NCBI GenBank assembly: GCA_035573715.1
Contig: DATLZZ010000003.1
Coordinates: 62,001 to 126,000 of the forward strand
Direction of reading: 5' to 3'
Origin: JACPRL01 sp035573715
GTDB taxonomy: Bacteria > Acidobacteriota > Terriglobia > Acidiferrales > 2-02-FULL-67-57
DNA length: 64,000 nucleotides
A program made the position numbers and the translations under genes. The notes under the pieces were generated by a model. It saw only the letters and a program-made list of their open reading frames with translations. It did no database searches and had not been told where the DNA came from. Each line of letters opens with the position of its first letter. Position 1 is the stretch's first letter. Of this stretch, positions 39,851-49,038 are shown piece by piece.

Positions 39851-40738
39851 ATGGCGAACACGCACTCCAGTCCGGGGGGCAAGCTGGCAGCCTGGGGCTT
39901 CCTGATTGTCCTGCTGGTGCTGACTCTCTCCACCGTGTACTTTTTCTGGGAGCGCACCTGGTGGTTCCCGGAGTCCATCACCGCGCTGGGTCACCGCGTG
40001 GATGCGCAGTTCATGCGCACGCTGTGGATCACCGGCCTGGTGTTTGTGCTGGCCCAACTGGCGCTGGCCTACACCATCCTGCGTTACCGCGCCGACGTCC
40101 CCGGCCGAGCCGTTTACAGCCACGGCCACACCGGGATGGAAATTCTCTGGACGACGCTAACGGCGATTATGTTCGTCGGGCTCGGCATTGCGGCGCAGGC
40201 CGCCTGGAGAGATTACCACGCGCTCGGCCCCACGCTGGCCCCCGGCGCCCAGCAGGTCGAAATCACCGGCAAGCAGTTCAAGTGGTACTTCCGCTACCCC
40301 GGCCCCGACGGGCAGTTCGGGCGCACCGACCCGACGCTGGTCAACGACCAGCTTGGCAACTACCAGGGCGTGGACTTCACCGACCCGGCGGCCAAGGACG
40401 ACGTCATCGCCGCCGAGATGGCGGTGGTGGTGAACCGGCCGGTGAACGTCATTATCCGCTCGCTCGACGTCACCCACAGCTTTTTCGTCCGCGAGCTGCG
40501 CTTCAAGCAGGACGCGGTGCCCGGCCTGCTCATTCGAATGAACTTCACCGCCGAAAAGACCGGCAGCTACGAAATCGCCTGCGCCGAGCTCTGCGGCCTG
40601 GGCCACCACCAGATGCGCGCCGACCTGCGCGTGCTCACCGCCGCCGAGTTCGAGCAGTGGATAGGCGAGCAGGCCGCCTTCATGTCCGCGCTCACCGGCG
40701 AAGAAGAAGAAACTCCAACCGAGCAACCCAACCAATAG
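39851..40738 (+). CDS. coxB: Cytochrome c oxidase subunit II (CuA)
   Basis: 295 residues. Two membrane helices (about 12-30 and 57-78, with a third hydrophobic stretch 97-117) precede the periplasmic cupredoxin domain. The CuA ligands are complete: His209 (DVTHSFF), Cys244, Glu246, Cys248, His252 and Met255 (CAELCGLGHHQM). KQFKWYFRYPGPDG is the aromatic electron-entry region. No fused cytochrome c domain; the chain ends in an acidic EEEETPTEQPNQ tail. First gene of a six-gene operon with gaps of 10 bases or fewer, apart from the 103 bases after subunit I. Confidence 0.95.
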   Translation: MANTHSSPGGKLAAWGFLIVLLVLTLSTVYFFWERTWWFPESITALGHRVDAQFMRTLWITGLVFVLAQLALAYTILRYRADVPGRAVYSHGHTGMEILWTTLTAIMFVGLGIAAQAAWRDYHALGPTLAPGAQQVEITGKQFKWYFRYPGPDGQFGRTDPTLVNDQLGNYQGVDFTDPAAKDDVIAAEMAVVVNRPVNVIIRSLDVTHSFFVRELRFKQDAVPGLLIRMNFTAEKTGSYEIACAELCGLGHHQMRADLRVLTAAEFEQWIGEQAAFMSALTGEEEETPTEQPNQ

Positions 40739-40747
40739 GAGAGACGG

Positions 40748-42502
<1,755 letters not shown>

Positions 42503-42506
42503 GTCC

Positions 42507-42599
42507 ATGGTTTGGATTGCGCTCCTGAGCCTGCTCGCCATGCTCCGAAGGTCGTGGTGGGCGAAGCAAGGGAACCCAGGCGTAGAAACGGAGCGCTAG
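42507..42599 (+). CDS. Possible 30-residue membrane peptide between coxA and the first subunit III gene
   Basis: MVWIALLSLLAMLRRSWWAK, then QGNPGVETER and stop. One short hydrophobic helix followed by a basic, Trp-rich stretch, in the only sizeable gap of the oxidase operon. Small single-helix subunits occur in other heme-copper oxidases. There is no good Shine-Dalgarno, and chance is a fair alternative. Confidence 0.3.
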   Translation: MVWIALLSLLAMLRRSWWAKQGNPGVETER

Positions 42600-42605
42600 C
42601 GAGAA

Positions 42606-43268
42606 ATGACCGCGAAATCGGCAATTGAAGAACTCGAGCTGATTGACACCGCCGAACCGCCTCCGCCGACGCGGCGGGGCGACTCCGGCTGGGACGGCGG
42701 CGAAGGCTTCCGCCACGCCCGGGCGCGCGATCCGGAAACCTACGTCACCGGCATCTGGGTCGCTCTGGCCTCCATCCTGATGTTCTTCCTGGCGCTGACC
42801 AGCTCCTTCCTCGTCCGCAAAGGACTCGGGCAGGACTGGCAGCCCTTCGAGTTCCCACGCGCCTTGTGGGTGACGACTGCGCTGTTGGTGGTCAGCAGCG
42901 GCACTCTTGAGCGTGCCCGCCGCGCTCTGACGGCGGGGGAGCGCGCGGTCTTTTCCCGTTGGTGGACTTTGACCACGATGCTCGGCGTCTTCTTCCTCGC
43001 CGGCCAGTTGGTCGCCTGGCGCAGCCTCTGGAACGCCGGCGTTTTCCTCGCCACCAACCCCAGCAGCTCGTTCTTCTATCTGCTGACCGGAACGCACGGC
43101 CTGCACCTGCTGGGTGGTTTGATTGCGCTCAGCTACGTCAGCACGCGCAGCCGCCGGCTCGAGCCGTGGCCGGCCGAGCGCCCGGCGGTGACGGCGACCG
43201 CAATCTACTGGCACTTCCTTGGAGTGCTCTGGGTTTTTCTGTTCCTACTTCTGCTGCTGGGACGGTGA
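42606..43268 (+). CDS. Cytochrome c oxidase subunit III, first copy
   Basis: 220 residues with five helices: TGIWVALASILMFFLALTSS, ALWVTTALLVVSSGTLERAR, TTMLGVFFLAGQLVAWRSLW, YLLTGTHGLHLLGGLIALSY and AIYWHFLGVLWVFLFLLLLL. TGTHGLHLLGG and YWHFLGVLWVFLF are the subunit III signatures. A cytosolic N-terminal tail of about 45 residues is acidic and proline-rich. It lies three bases before a second, clearly different subunit III gene. Confidence 0.9.
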   Translation: MTAKSAIEELELIDTAEPPPPTRRGDSGWDGGEGFRHARARDPETYVTGIWVALASILMFFLALTSSFLVRKGLGQDWQPFEFPRALWVTTALLVVSSGTLERARRALTAGERAVFSRWWTLTTMLGVFFLAGQLVAWRSLWNAGVFLATNPSSSFFYLLTGTHGLHLLGGLIALSYVSTRSRRLEPWPAERPAVTATAIYWHFLGVLWVFLFLLLLLGR

Positions 43269-43271
43269 CGG

Positions 43272-43919
43272 ATGAGTGACGCGCACGCGGAATCGGTGGC
43301 CCTCAGCTCGCGCTGGGCAGGTGGGGCCCGGCCCTATGCCATGGGCTCGAAGAAGCTCGGCATGTGGCTCTTCATCATCTCCGACGCGCTCACCTTCTCC
43401 GCCCTGATCATGGCCTACAGTTACGTGCGCCTCTCCAGCCCCCAGTGGCCGACGCCGTTTCCCTTCTCGCCGGCGATTGTGTTTTCCACCGTGATGACCT
43501 TCGCCCTGCTCTCGAGCAGCCTGACAATGGTGATGGCCGTAGCTGCGGCCCACCGTCACGACCACCGCAAAGCCGTGCTCTGGCTGCTCGCCACCATGGC
43601 CTGCGGCACGGTCTTCGTCGTGCTCCACATGATGGAGTGGATGCACCTCATCCACGAAGGCTTGCGGCCATGGACAACTCCGGCCCAGTGGCCCTGGCCC
43701 AATACCCCGCTCTTCGGCGCCACCTTTTTCGGGCTGACCGGCATGCACATGCTGCACGTCACCATCGGCATCATCTATCTGGGCATCATCGCCCTGGGCT
43801 TCGGGAAGAAGAAGTTTGAAGCGGAGGACGTCGAGGTCAGCGGCCTCTACTGGCACTTCGTTGACCTGGTGTGGATGTTCATCTTCCCGCTGATCTACCT
43901 GATGTCCATCAAGTTCTAG
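43272..43919 (+). CDS. Cytochrome c oxidase subunit III, second copy
   Basis: 215 residues, five helices: LGMWLFIISDALTFSALIMA, FSTVMTFALLSSSLTMVMAV, VLWLLATMACGTVFVVLHMM, FFGLTGMHMLHVTIGIIYLG and YWHFVDLVWMFIFPLIYLMS. TGMHMLHVTIG and GLYWHFVDLVWMFIFP are subunit III signatures, and this copy looks closer to classical CtaE than the first. Two different subunit III proteins in tandem suggest both enter one complex rather than a recent duplication. Confidence 0.92.
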   Translation: MSDAHAESVALSSRWAGGARPYAMGSKKLGMWLFIISDALTFSALIMAYSYVRLSSPQWPTPFPFSPAIVFSTVMTFALLSSSLTMVMAVAAAHRHDHRKAVLWLLATMACGTVFVVLHMMEWMHLIHEGLRPWTTPAQWPWPNTPLFGATFFGLTGMHMLHVTIGIIYLGIIALGFGKKKFEAEDVEVSGLYWHFVDLVWMFIFPLIYLMSIKF

Positions 43920-43929
43920 GAGGCAGACG

Positions 43930-44247
43930 ATGAGCGAACACGCGGAAGCCCACGGCGGCTCGACCCGGCTCTACATCGGCATCTGGTTCGCCCTGCTGGC
44001 CCTGACCGCCATCGAGGTCTACCTCGGCTACATCCACCTGCCGCTGCACCTGATGCTGACCCTGCTGATGGGGATCTCGGTCATCAAGGCGGCGCTCATC
44101 ATGGCCTACTTCATGCACCTGCGTTTCGAGCGCTTGAGCCTCTTCCTGACCTTGGTGCCGATTCTGGTGCTCTGCCTCTGCCTTATCATGATCTTTTTCT
44201 TCCCCGACGGCTTCCGCATGCAGCAACTGCGCACTCCGTTGGGTTAG
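43930..44247 (+). CDS. Cytochrome c oxidase subunit IV, caa3 type
   Basis: 105 residues with three helices: LYIGIWFALLALTAIEVYLG, LMLTLLMGISVIKAALIMAY and LSLFLTLVPILVLCLCLIMI. VIKAALIMAYFMHLRFE is the hallmark of the prokaryotic subunit IV (COX4_pro) family. It has an upstream GGAGG (43919-43923). Fifth structural gene of the operon. Confidence 0.9.
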   Translation: MSEHAEAHGGSTRLYIGIWFALLALTAIEVYLGYIHLPLHLMLTLLMGISVIKAALIMAYFMHLRFERLSLFLTLVPILVLCLCLIMIFFFPDGFRMQQLRTPLG

Positions 44248-44254
44248 GCACTGC

Positions 44255-44539
44255 ATGACACGCGTAAAGAAACTGACGACGCTTGTTGTTCTCGCGGCCG
44301 CATTGCTTTCGGCCGCGCCGGGCTACTCGCAGGGCTGCGTCATGTGCCGAACCTCCGCTGCTGCCGGCGGCGATGAGGCCATGAAGGCCTTCGACCTCGC
44401 CGTCCTCGTCCTGCTCATCCCCACACTCCTCATCTTCATCGGCATCCTTGTCTTTGCCTTCCGCTACCGCAATCACCCCCGCGTCGACACCACCGAAGGG
44501 TTTCCGACGCTCGACCATCCCGCACGACACCGCTGGTAG
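44255..44539 (+). CDS. Small CxxC membrane protein at the end of the oxidase operon
   Basis: 94 residues: signal peptide (TTLVVLAAALLSAAPGYSQ), a short extracytoplasmic loop with CVMC (GCVMCRTSAAAGGDEAMKAF), one membrane helix (AVLVLLIPTLLIFIGILVFA) and a cytosolic tail. The pattern recurs in small proteins near oxidase clusters of several phyla; the CxxC could bind copper or heme or undergo thiol exchange during CuA or CuB assembly. That role is inference. Eight bases after subunit IV, so in the operon. Confidence 0.65.
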   Translation: MTRVKKLTTLVVLAAALLSAAPGYSQGCVMCRTSAAAGGDEAMKAFDLAVLVLLIPTLLIFIGILVFAFRYRNHPRVDTTEGFPTLDHPARHRW

Positions 44540-44613
44540 GACAGACATCCCGGTCTGTCAGACGACCAGGCCTGCTTGGGCAGGGCGGCAGCTTGTCCCC
44601 CGCCGGGATGTCT
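44540..44613. repeat. Inverted repeats after the oxidase operon
   Basis: GACAGACATCCCGGTCTGTC (44540-44559) is a hairpin with 7-bp arms. In addition AGACATCCCGG (44543-44553) is the exact inverse of CCGGGATGTCT (44603-44613). The element fills the whole convergent gap and may terminate the operon, although no T-run follows. Confidence 0.6.
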
Positions 44614-45145
44614 AGCGTTGGAGCGCGGCTGGCAGGCCGGAACGGACCAGCAGCGAGAGAGTTTCAATGAAGAAGTTCCGCGCATACTTTTCCTGCTCGT
44701 CAGGTGGGAACGCCGCCAGCGGCACGTGCCGCGCGAGAACGACCTCACTCCGCTCGAAAAACTCCCACCTTGGCTTGCGCGCGGTGTACTTGACGATGCG
44801 CTGATACGTCGCCCGCAGCAGGTTCTGCTTGCCGCCCACCAGCTTCCGGTGCAAGGCCGACGTCGCCGGCCGCACAAACACGTAGACCGCGCACTCCGGC
44901 GGTTCCAGCACCGGCCCGCCACGTCGCGAGGAAGAAGCGGAGAGGAATCCGGCAAACATACCGACTTGCTTGCTGCGCTTGGGGACAAAGGCGAACCCCC
45001 AGCGGCCTTTCTCGTTGTCTGGGTAACTGCGGAACCCGCGCAGATACCCCGCCGCCAGGTCCCCCAACCAGTCGCAGGGGATCGGAGGTGGGGCACTCAG
45101 CGGCAGGAGCCGCTGGGCTGAACGGGGTTTGCTTCGAAGCGTCAA
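44612..45145 (-). CDS. Hypothetical protein, start uncertain
   Basis: The frame runs from TTG 45145, directly after the fadE stop, to a stop at 44612 (177 residues). From about residue 25 it looks coding (WLGDLAAGYLRGFRSYPDNE, GRWGFAFVPKRSKQ, ECAVYVFVRPATSALHRKLV, WEFFERSEVVLARHVPLAAF, KYARNFFIETLSLLVRSG). The first 20 codons are made by a family-E repeat (45098-45124), so the real start may lie inside or the gene may be a 5'-truncated remnant. No family recognised. Confidence 0.5.
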   Translation of the reverse strand: MTLRSKPRSAQRLLPLSAPPPIPCDWLGDLAAGYLRGFRSYPDNEKGRWGFAFVPKRSKQVGMFAGFLSASSSRRGGPVLEPPECAVYVFVRPATSALHRKLVGGKQNLLRATYQRIVKYTARKPRWEFFERSEVVLARHVPLAAFPPDEQEKYARNFFIETLSLLVRSGLPAALQR

Positions 45146-46948
45146 CTAGAAAGGATATCGCGTGACGTCGAGGACGCCCTTCGCCACCTGGCGGCGCAGC
45201 GCCACGGTGTTGGGCGGCTCGCGCTTGAGCAGCCGGCGCAGCAGCGCCAGTTGCGCGCGCAGCGTGTCGCCGCTCGCGCAGGCGGCCAGCACCGTGCGGG
45301 CGTTTGTCTCGACGCGGTCGAGCGCATCGGCGAGGAAGACCTGTGTGGCCGCGGTTGCCAGCGCGGCCGTCGAGCCATTCCGCGCACCAATCTTCTGAGT
45401 GCGCAGCAGGGCACTTTCCGCGGCGTAGACGTCCATGGCAATGTCGGCCAGCGCGCCGGCCACTTCCTGCTCGTCGGCCAGTTTATCCATGTACTTTTGT
45501 CCCGCGACGCCGGCGGCGAAGAGGAAGGCCTTCTTCGACGCGGCGACCAGCGCGACCTCCGCTCCCAGCGGGCCGCTCGGCGGCGCGGCCGTCGTCGGAC
45601 CGCTCATCAATTCATCGGCAACTTTCTTGGCGGCGGCCAGCAGCGGCAGCTCGCCCTTCATCGCCCGCTTGAACAGCATGCCGACGATGAGCAGCCGGTT
45701 GATTTCGTTCGTCCCTTCGAAGATGCGGTTGATGCGCGAGTCGCGGTAGGCGCGCTCGGCGGGATAGTCCTGGCTGTAGCCGTAGCCACCGTAAATCTGC
45801 ACCATTTCGTCAACGACGTAGTCGACGATTTCGCTGGAGTAGACCTTGTTGATGGAACACTCGATGGCGTACTCCTCGAGCGCCTTCATCAGGTGCTGGG
45901 CGGCGTCGGCGGCGCGCAGGTCAATGCCGTGCAGCGCCGCGTCAATCATCCCCGCGGTGCGGTAGATCATCGACTCGCCGGCGTAGAGCTGAATCGCCAT
46001 CTCGGCCAGCTTGTGCTGGATGAGCCCGAACTCGGAGATGGACTTCCCGAACGCCTTGCGCTCCTGGGCGTAGCGCGCCGCTTCCGCCAGCGCGAACTTG
46101 CCGCCGCCGATGCAGTAGGCGCCCAGCTTGAAGCGCCCGAAGTTGAGCGTGTTGAAAGCGACGATGTGGCCGCGGCCGACTTCGTGCAGCAGGTTCTCGG
46201 CCGGCACCCGGGCGTTGTCGAAAAAGAGAGGTGTGGTCGAGCTGCCCTTGATGCCCATTTTCTTTTCGTCCGCGCCCGGCTTGAAGCCCGGTGTGTCGCG
46301 CTCGACGATAAAGCAGGAGAACTGCTCCCCGCCCACCTTGGCGAACACGATGAACACATCGGCGAAGCCGCCGTTGGTAATCCACATCTTCTGCCCGTTC
46401 AGAATCCAGTGCTTGCCGTCGGGCGAGAGGTCGGCGCGGGTCTTGGCCGCCAGCGCGTCCGAGCCCGCCTCGGCCTCGCTCAGGCAGTAGCAGGAAATCC
46501 ACTCCGCCGAAGCCAGCTTGGGCAGGTACTTCTTCTTCTGCGCTTCGGTGCCGAAGTAAACGATGGGCAGCGTGCCGATGCCGGCGTGGCCGCCGTGGCT
46601 GACCGCGAAGCTGGCATAGCGCGCCATCTTTTCGGCGATGATGGTGGAGGACACTTTGTCGAGCCCCGCGCCGCCGTAGGCTTCCGGCACGTCAGCGCCC
46701 ATCAGGCCGAGCTCGGCCGCCTTGCGCATCAGCGACACTAGGAGCTGGCGGTCACCGTGCTCGATTTTTTCGACGTGCGGCAGCACTTCATTGGTCATAA
46801 ACTCTTCCGTCATCTGGCCGATCTGCCGCTGCTCGTCGGTGAACTCTTCGGGGATGAAGACGTCGTCCGCGGTGCAGGGCTCGATGAGGAAGCTGCCGCC
46901 CTTGATCGCTTTTGCGGTGGTCGTCGGTGCCGTCGCCATGATTGCCAT
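45146..46948 (-). CDS. fadE: Long acyl-CoA dehydrogenase, FadE/VLCAD-like
   Basis: FAD-dependent first step of beta-oxidation. 600 residues, with a C-terminal extension beyond the usual 380, as in YusJ and VLCAD/ACAD9. Seen: CLSEAEAGSDALAAKT, WITNGGFADVFIVFAKV, QERKAFGKSISEFGLIQHKL, the likely catalytic glutamate in EYAIECSINKVYSSE, IYGGYGYSQDYPAERAYRDS and FEGTNEINRLLIVGM. ATG 46939 (fourth codon) is an equally good start. It is the last gene of a fadN-fadA-fadE set like Bacillus yusLKJ, here separated from fadA by two small genes. Confidence 0.93.
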   Translation of the reverse strand: MAIMATAPTTTAKAIKGGSFLIEPCTADDVFIPEEFTDEQRQIGQMTEEFMTNEVLPHVEKIEHGDRQLLVSLMRKAAELGLMGADVPEAYGGAGLDKVSSTIIAEKMARYASFAVSHGGHAGIGTLPIVYFGTEAQKKKYLPKLASAEWISCYCLSEAEAGSDALAAKTRADLSPDGKHWILNGQKMWITNGGFADVFIVFAKVGGEQFSCFIVERDTPGFKPGADEKKMGIKGSSTTPLFFDNARVPAENLLHEVGRGHIVAFNTLNFGRFKLGAYCIGGGKFALAEAARYAQERKAFGKSISEFGLIQHKLAEMAIQLYAGESMIYRTAGMIDAALHGIDLRAADAAQHLMKALEEYAIECSINKVYSSEIVDYVVDEMVQIYGGYGYSQDYPAERAYRDSRINRIFEGTNEINRLLIVGMLFKRAMKGELPLLAAAKKVADELMSGPTTAAPPSGPLGAEVALVAASKKAFLFAAGVAGQKYMDKLADEQEVAGALADIAMDVYAAESALLRTQKIGARNGSTAALATAATQVFLADALDRVETNARTVLAACASGDTLRAQLALLRRLLKREPPNTVALRRQVAKGVLDVTRYPF

Positions 46949-46949
46949 C

Positions 46950-47402
46950 CTATGCAGAAGTTATCTTCTTCAATTGCGCAACGTACTCCGCCGGCAGGCC
47001 GTGCTCTTCCGCGCCCTGAAGGATGCGCGCCAGGTAGTGCCGGTCGGGCTTGAGCCCCTTGCGGACTTTGCGGGCGAGATAAACCTGCGCGCCGACCTTG
47101 TTGCCCTCGGCGTCCACCACGTTCACCTCGCTGCGGCGGTAGTGCTCCGGCACGCCCTCGAAGCGGTCGAGCACGCGCAACTGCGCTTCGCTCAGCCGGT
47201 AGAGCACGCCCCACACCGTCTTGCCCTCGGCCGGAACGATGTTGGCCGAGCCGGTGCCGCCGCGCGTGACCTTGTCGAAGTTTAGCTCATAGTTGTCGAG
47301 GCGCGCGACCTTTTCTTCCGCCGGCGCGCCCGCACGCTGCTCGACCTGCGTCCGGCTCATGTTGGACGCGTAGGCAAAATACCAGATGGTGTTCGGTGCC
47401 AT
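46950..47402 (-). CDS. Gamma-glutamylcyclotransferase-like protein
   Basis: 150 residues from ATG 47402: IWYFAYASNMSRTQVEQRAG is the GGCT fold's YxxYGSN-type substrate loop, and LDRFEGVPEHYRRSEVNV carries the catalytic glutamate. TVWGVLYRLSEAQLRVLDRF is typical. Releases 5-oxoproline from gamma-glutamyl peptides; exact substrate unknown. The frame is open 91 codons further upstream, but that part overlaps the start region and coding end of the next gene and is not conserved-looking. One base separates it from fadE. Confidence 0.85.
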   Translation of the reverse strand: MAPNTIWYFAYASNMSRTQVEQRAGAPAEEKVARLDNYELNFDKVTRGGTGSANIVPAEGKTVWGVLYRLSEAQLRVLDRFEGVPEHYRRSEVNVVDAEGNKVGAQVYLARKVRKGLKPDRHYLARILQGAEEHGLPAEYVAQLKKITSA

Positions 47403-47476
47403 TGGATCTGCCCTGAGTTTGTCCTCATCGCCCCCGGTGCCTGCCCGGGGAATGTCATTCCGGCCGAAACTATCGT

Positions 47477-47755
47477 CTATCGCCTGAGAAAGAGGCCAAG
47501 AACAATCGAAGCCAACAACGCACCGACTGATATGTAATAAACGTACACAGGGAGAAATGTCCATCCGTTTTGCAAGGCAATCTTGCAGTACTGGCGGAAC
47601 AGTCCATGCGCATTCCCAGGCCACGGAAGCAAGGCCGTTGGCGGTCCGTAGGCAGAGACCCTGCGGCTGGCCCAAAGAAAAGCCGCTGAGAGCAACACAA
47701 CGGCAGTCAAAGGTACGACGAGAACCGCTACGGACTTGAGGGTAATCGTTTCCAT
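47477..47755 (-). CDS. Small two-helix membrane protein
   Basis: 92 residues: helix 1 SVAVLVVPLTAVVLLSAAFL, a loop with RVSAYGPPTALLPWPGNAHG, and helix 2 FLPVYVYYISVGALLASIVL. AGGAG six bases before ATG 47755 supports translation. Codons are A/T-richer than those of the flanking fad genes. No family recognised. It lies between fadA and the cyclotransferase. Confidence 0.6.
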   Translation of the reverse strand: METITLKSVAVLVVPLTAVVLLSAAFLWASRRVSAYGPPTALLPWPGNAHGLFRQYCKIALQNGWTFLPVYVYYISVGALLASIVLGLFLRR

Positions 47756-47781
47756 GTTCAGCTCCTAGGGGTCGTCCCGGA

Positions 47782-48960
47782 CTAGTTAAGCGACTCGAAG
47801 ATGCCGGCGGCGCCCTGGCCGCCGCCCACGCACATCGTCACCATGCCGTAGCGGGCTTTGCGGCGGCGCAGCTCGTAGAGCAGCGTTGCCGTCAGCTTGG
47901 CGCCCGTGCAGCCTAGCGGATGACCGAGCGCCACCGCCCCGCCATTGACGTTTACCCGCGACATATCGAGCCTGGCTTCCTTCTCCACCGCCAGCACCTG
48001 CGCCGCAAAGGCTTCGTTCAACTCGATGACGTCAATGTCGCTCAGCTTCAGCCCTGCGAGCTTGAGCGCCTTGGGAATCGCCAGCGCCGGCCCGATCCCC
48101 ATTTCTTCCGGCTTCACGCCCGCAGTGGCGAAGCAGACGAATCGCCCGAGCGACTTGACGCCGAGCGCCTTGGCGCGCTCGGCGCTCATCACCACCGCGG
48201 CGGCAGCGCCGTCGCTCATCTGTGAGGCGTTGCCGGCGGTGATGGTCCCCTTGGCGTGAAACGCCGGTTTGAGGGCGGCCAGCGCCTCGCGGGTTGTGTC
48301 GCGCCGCGGCCCTTCGTCCATCTCAAAGCGAACCTTTTCTTCCGAGGGCTTGCCGTTTGTGAGGACGCGGTAGGTGACTTCCACCGGCACCAGCTCGTCC
48401 TTGAACTTGCCCGCGTCAATGGCGGCGAGGGCCTTCCGGTGGCTCTGAAACGAGAATTCGTCCTGCGCCTCGCGCACGATGCCGTACTTCTGCGCCAGGA
48501 TCTCCGCAGTCAGGCCCATTGACAAGTAGGCATCGGGGTACTCCCGCACCAACGTAGGATTCGGCGAGATCTTGTTGCCGCCCATCGGCACCAGGCTCAT
48601 CGATTCCGTCCCGCCGGCGACGATGACTTCCGAAAACCCGCACATGATTCTCTCCGCCGCCTGCGCGATGGCCTGCAGGCCCGAAGCGCAGAAGCGGTTG
48701 ACAGTGACGGCTGAGGCGCTCGCCGGCACGCCCGCGCGCAGCGAGGCAATCCGCGCCACGTTCATTCCCTGTTCGGCTTCGGGCATGGCGCAGCCGAGGA
48801 TGACGTCTTCGACTTCTTTGGGGTCAAGCCCCGGCACCCGTTTCAGCGCTTCGCTGATGGCCAGCGCCGCCAGGTCGTCCGGCCGCGCCGCCCGCAGTGC
48901 GCCTTTGTAGGCCTTGCCCACCGGCGTCCGGCACGCCGATGCAATCACCACTTCCCGCAT
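47782..48960 (-). CDS. fadA: Acetyl-CoA C-acyltransferase (thiolase)
   Basis: Thiolytic step of beta-oxidation. 392 residues with nucleophile Cys91 (NRFCASGLQAIAQAAE), His347 (GGAVALGHPLGCTGAKL) and Cys377 (MVTMCVGGGQGAAG). SACRTPVGKAYKGALR at the N-terminus is standard. It should follow fadN directly, as in related operons, but a nuclease-like gene of different composition lies between them. Confidence 0.95.
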   Translation of the reverse strand: MREVVIASACRTPVGKAYKGALRAARPDDLAALAISEALKRVPGLDPKEVEDVILGCAMPEAEQGMNVARIASLRAGVPASASAVTVNRFCASGLQAIAQAAERIMCGFSEVIVAGGTESMSLVPMGGNKISPNPTLVREYPDAYLSMGLTAEILAQKYGIVREAQDEFSFQSHRKALAAIDAGKFKDELVPVEVTYRVLTNGKPSEEKVRFEMDEGPRRDTTREALAALKPAFHAKGTITAGNASQMSDGAAAAVVMSAERAKALGVKSLGRFVCFATAGVKPEEMGIGPALAIPKALKLAGLKLSDIDVIELNEAFAAQVLAVEKEARLDMSRVNVNGGAVALGHPLGCTGAKLTATLLYELRRRKARYGMVTMCVGGGQGAAGIFESLN

Positions 48961-49038
48961 TGCGTTCCTCCCTTAGGCCTCTTGGCTCTACTCAACTCTG
49001 CGTAGGCTTTACCCCTGCAGGGCGGAGCCAGTCGGAGG

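Noticed and set aside
47403..47675. 91-codon N-terminal extension of the gamma-glutamylcyclotransferase
   Set aside because: The fold begins at IWYFAYASN; the extension overlaps the small membrane protein gene in another frame.
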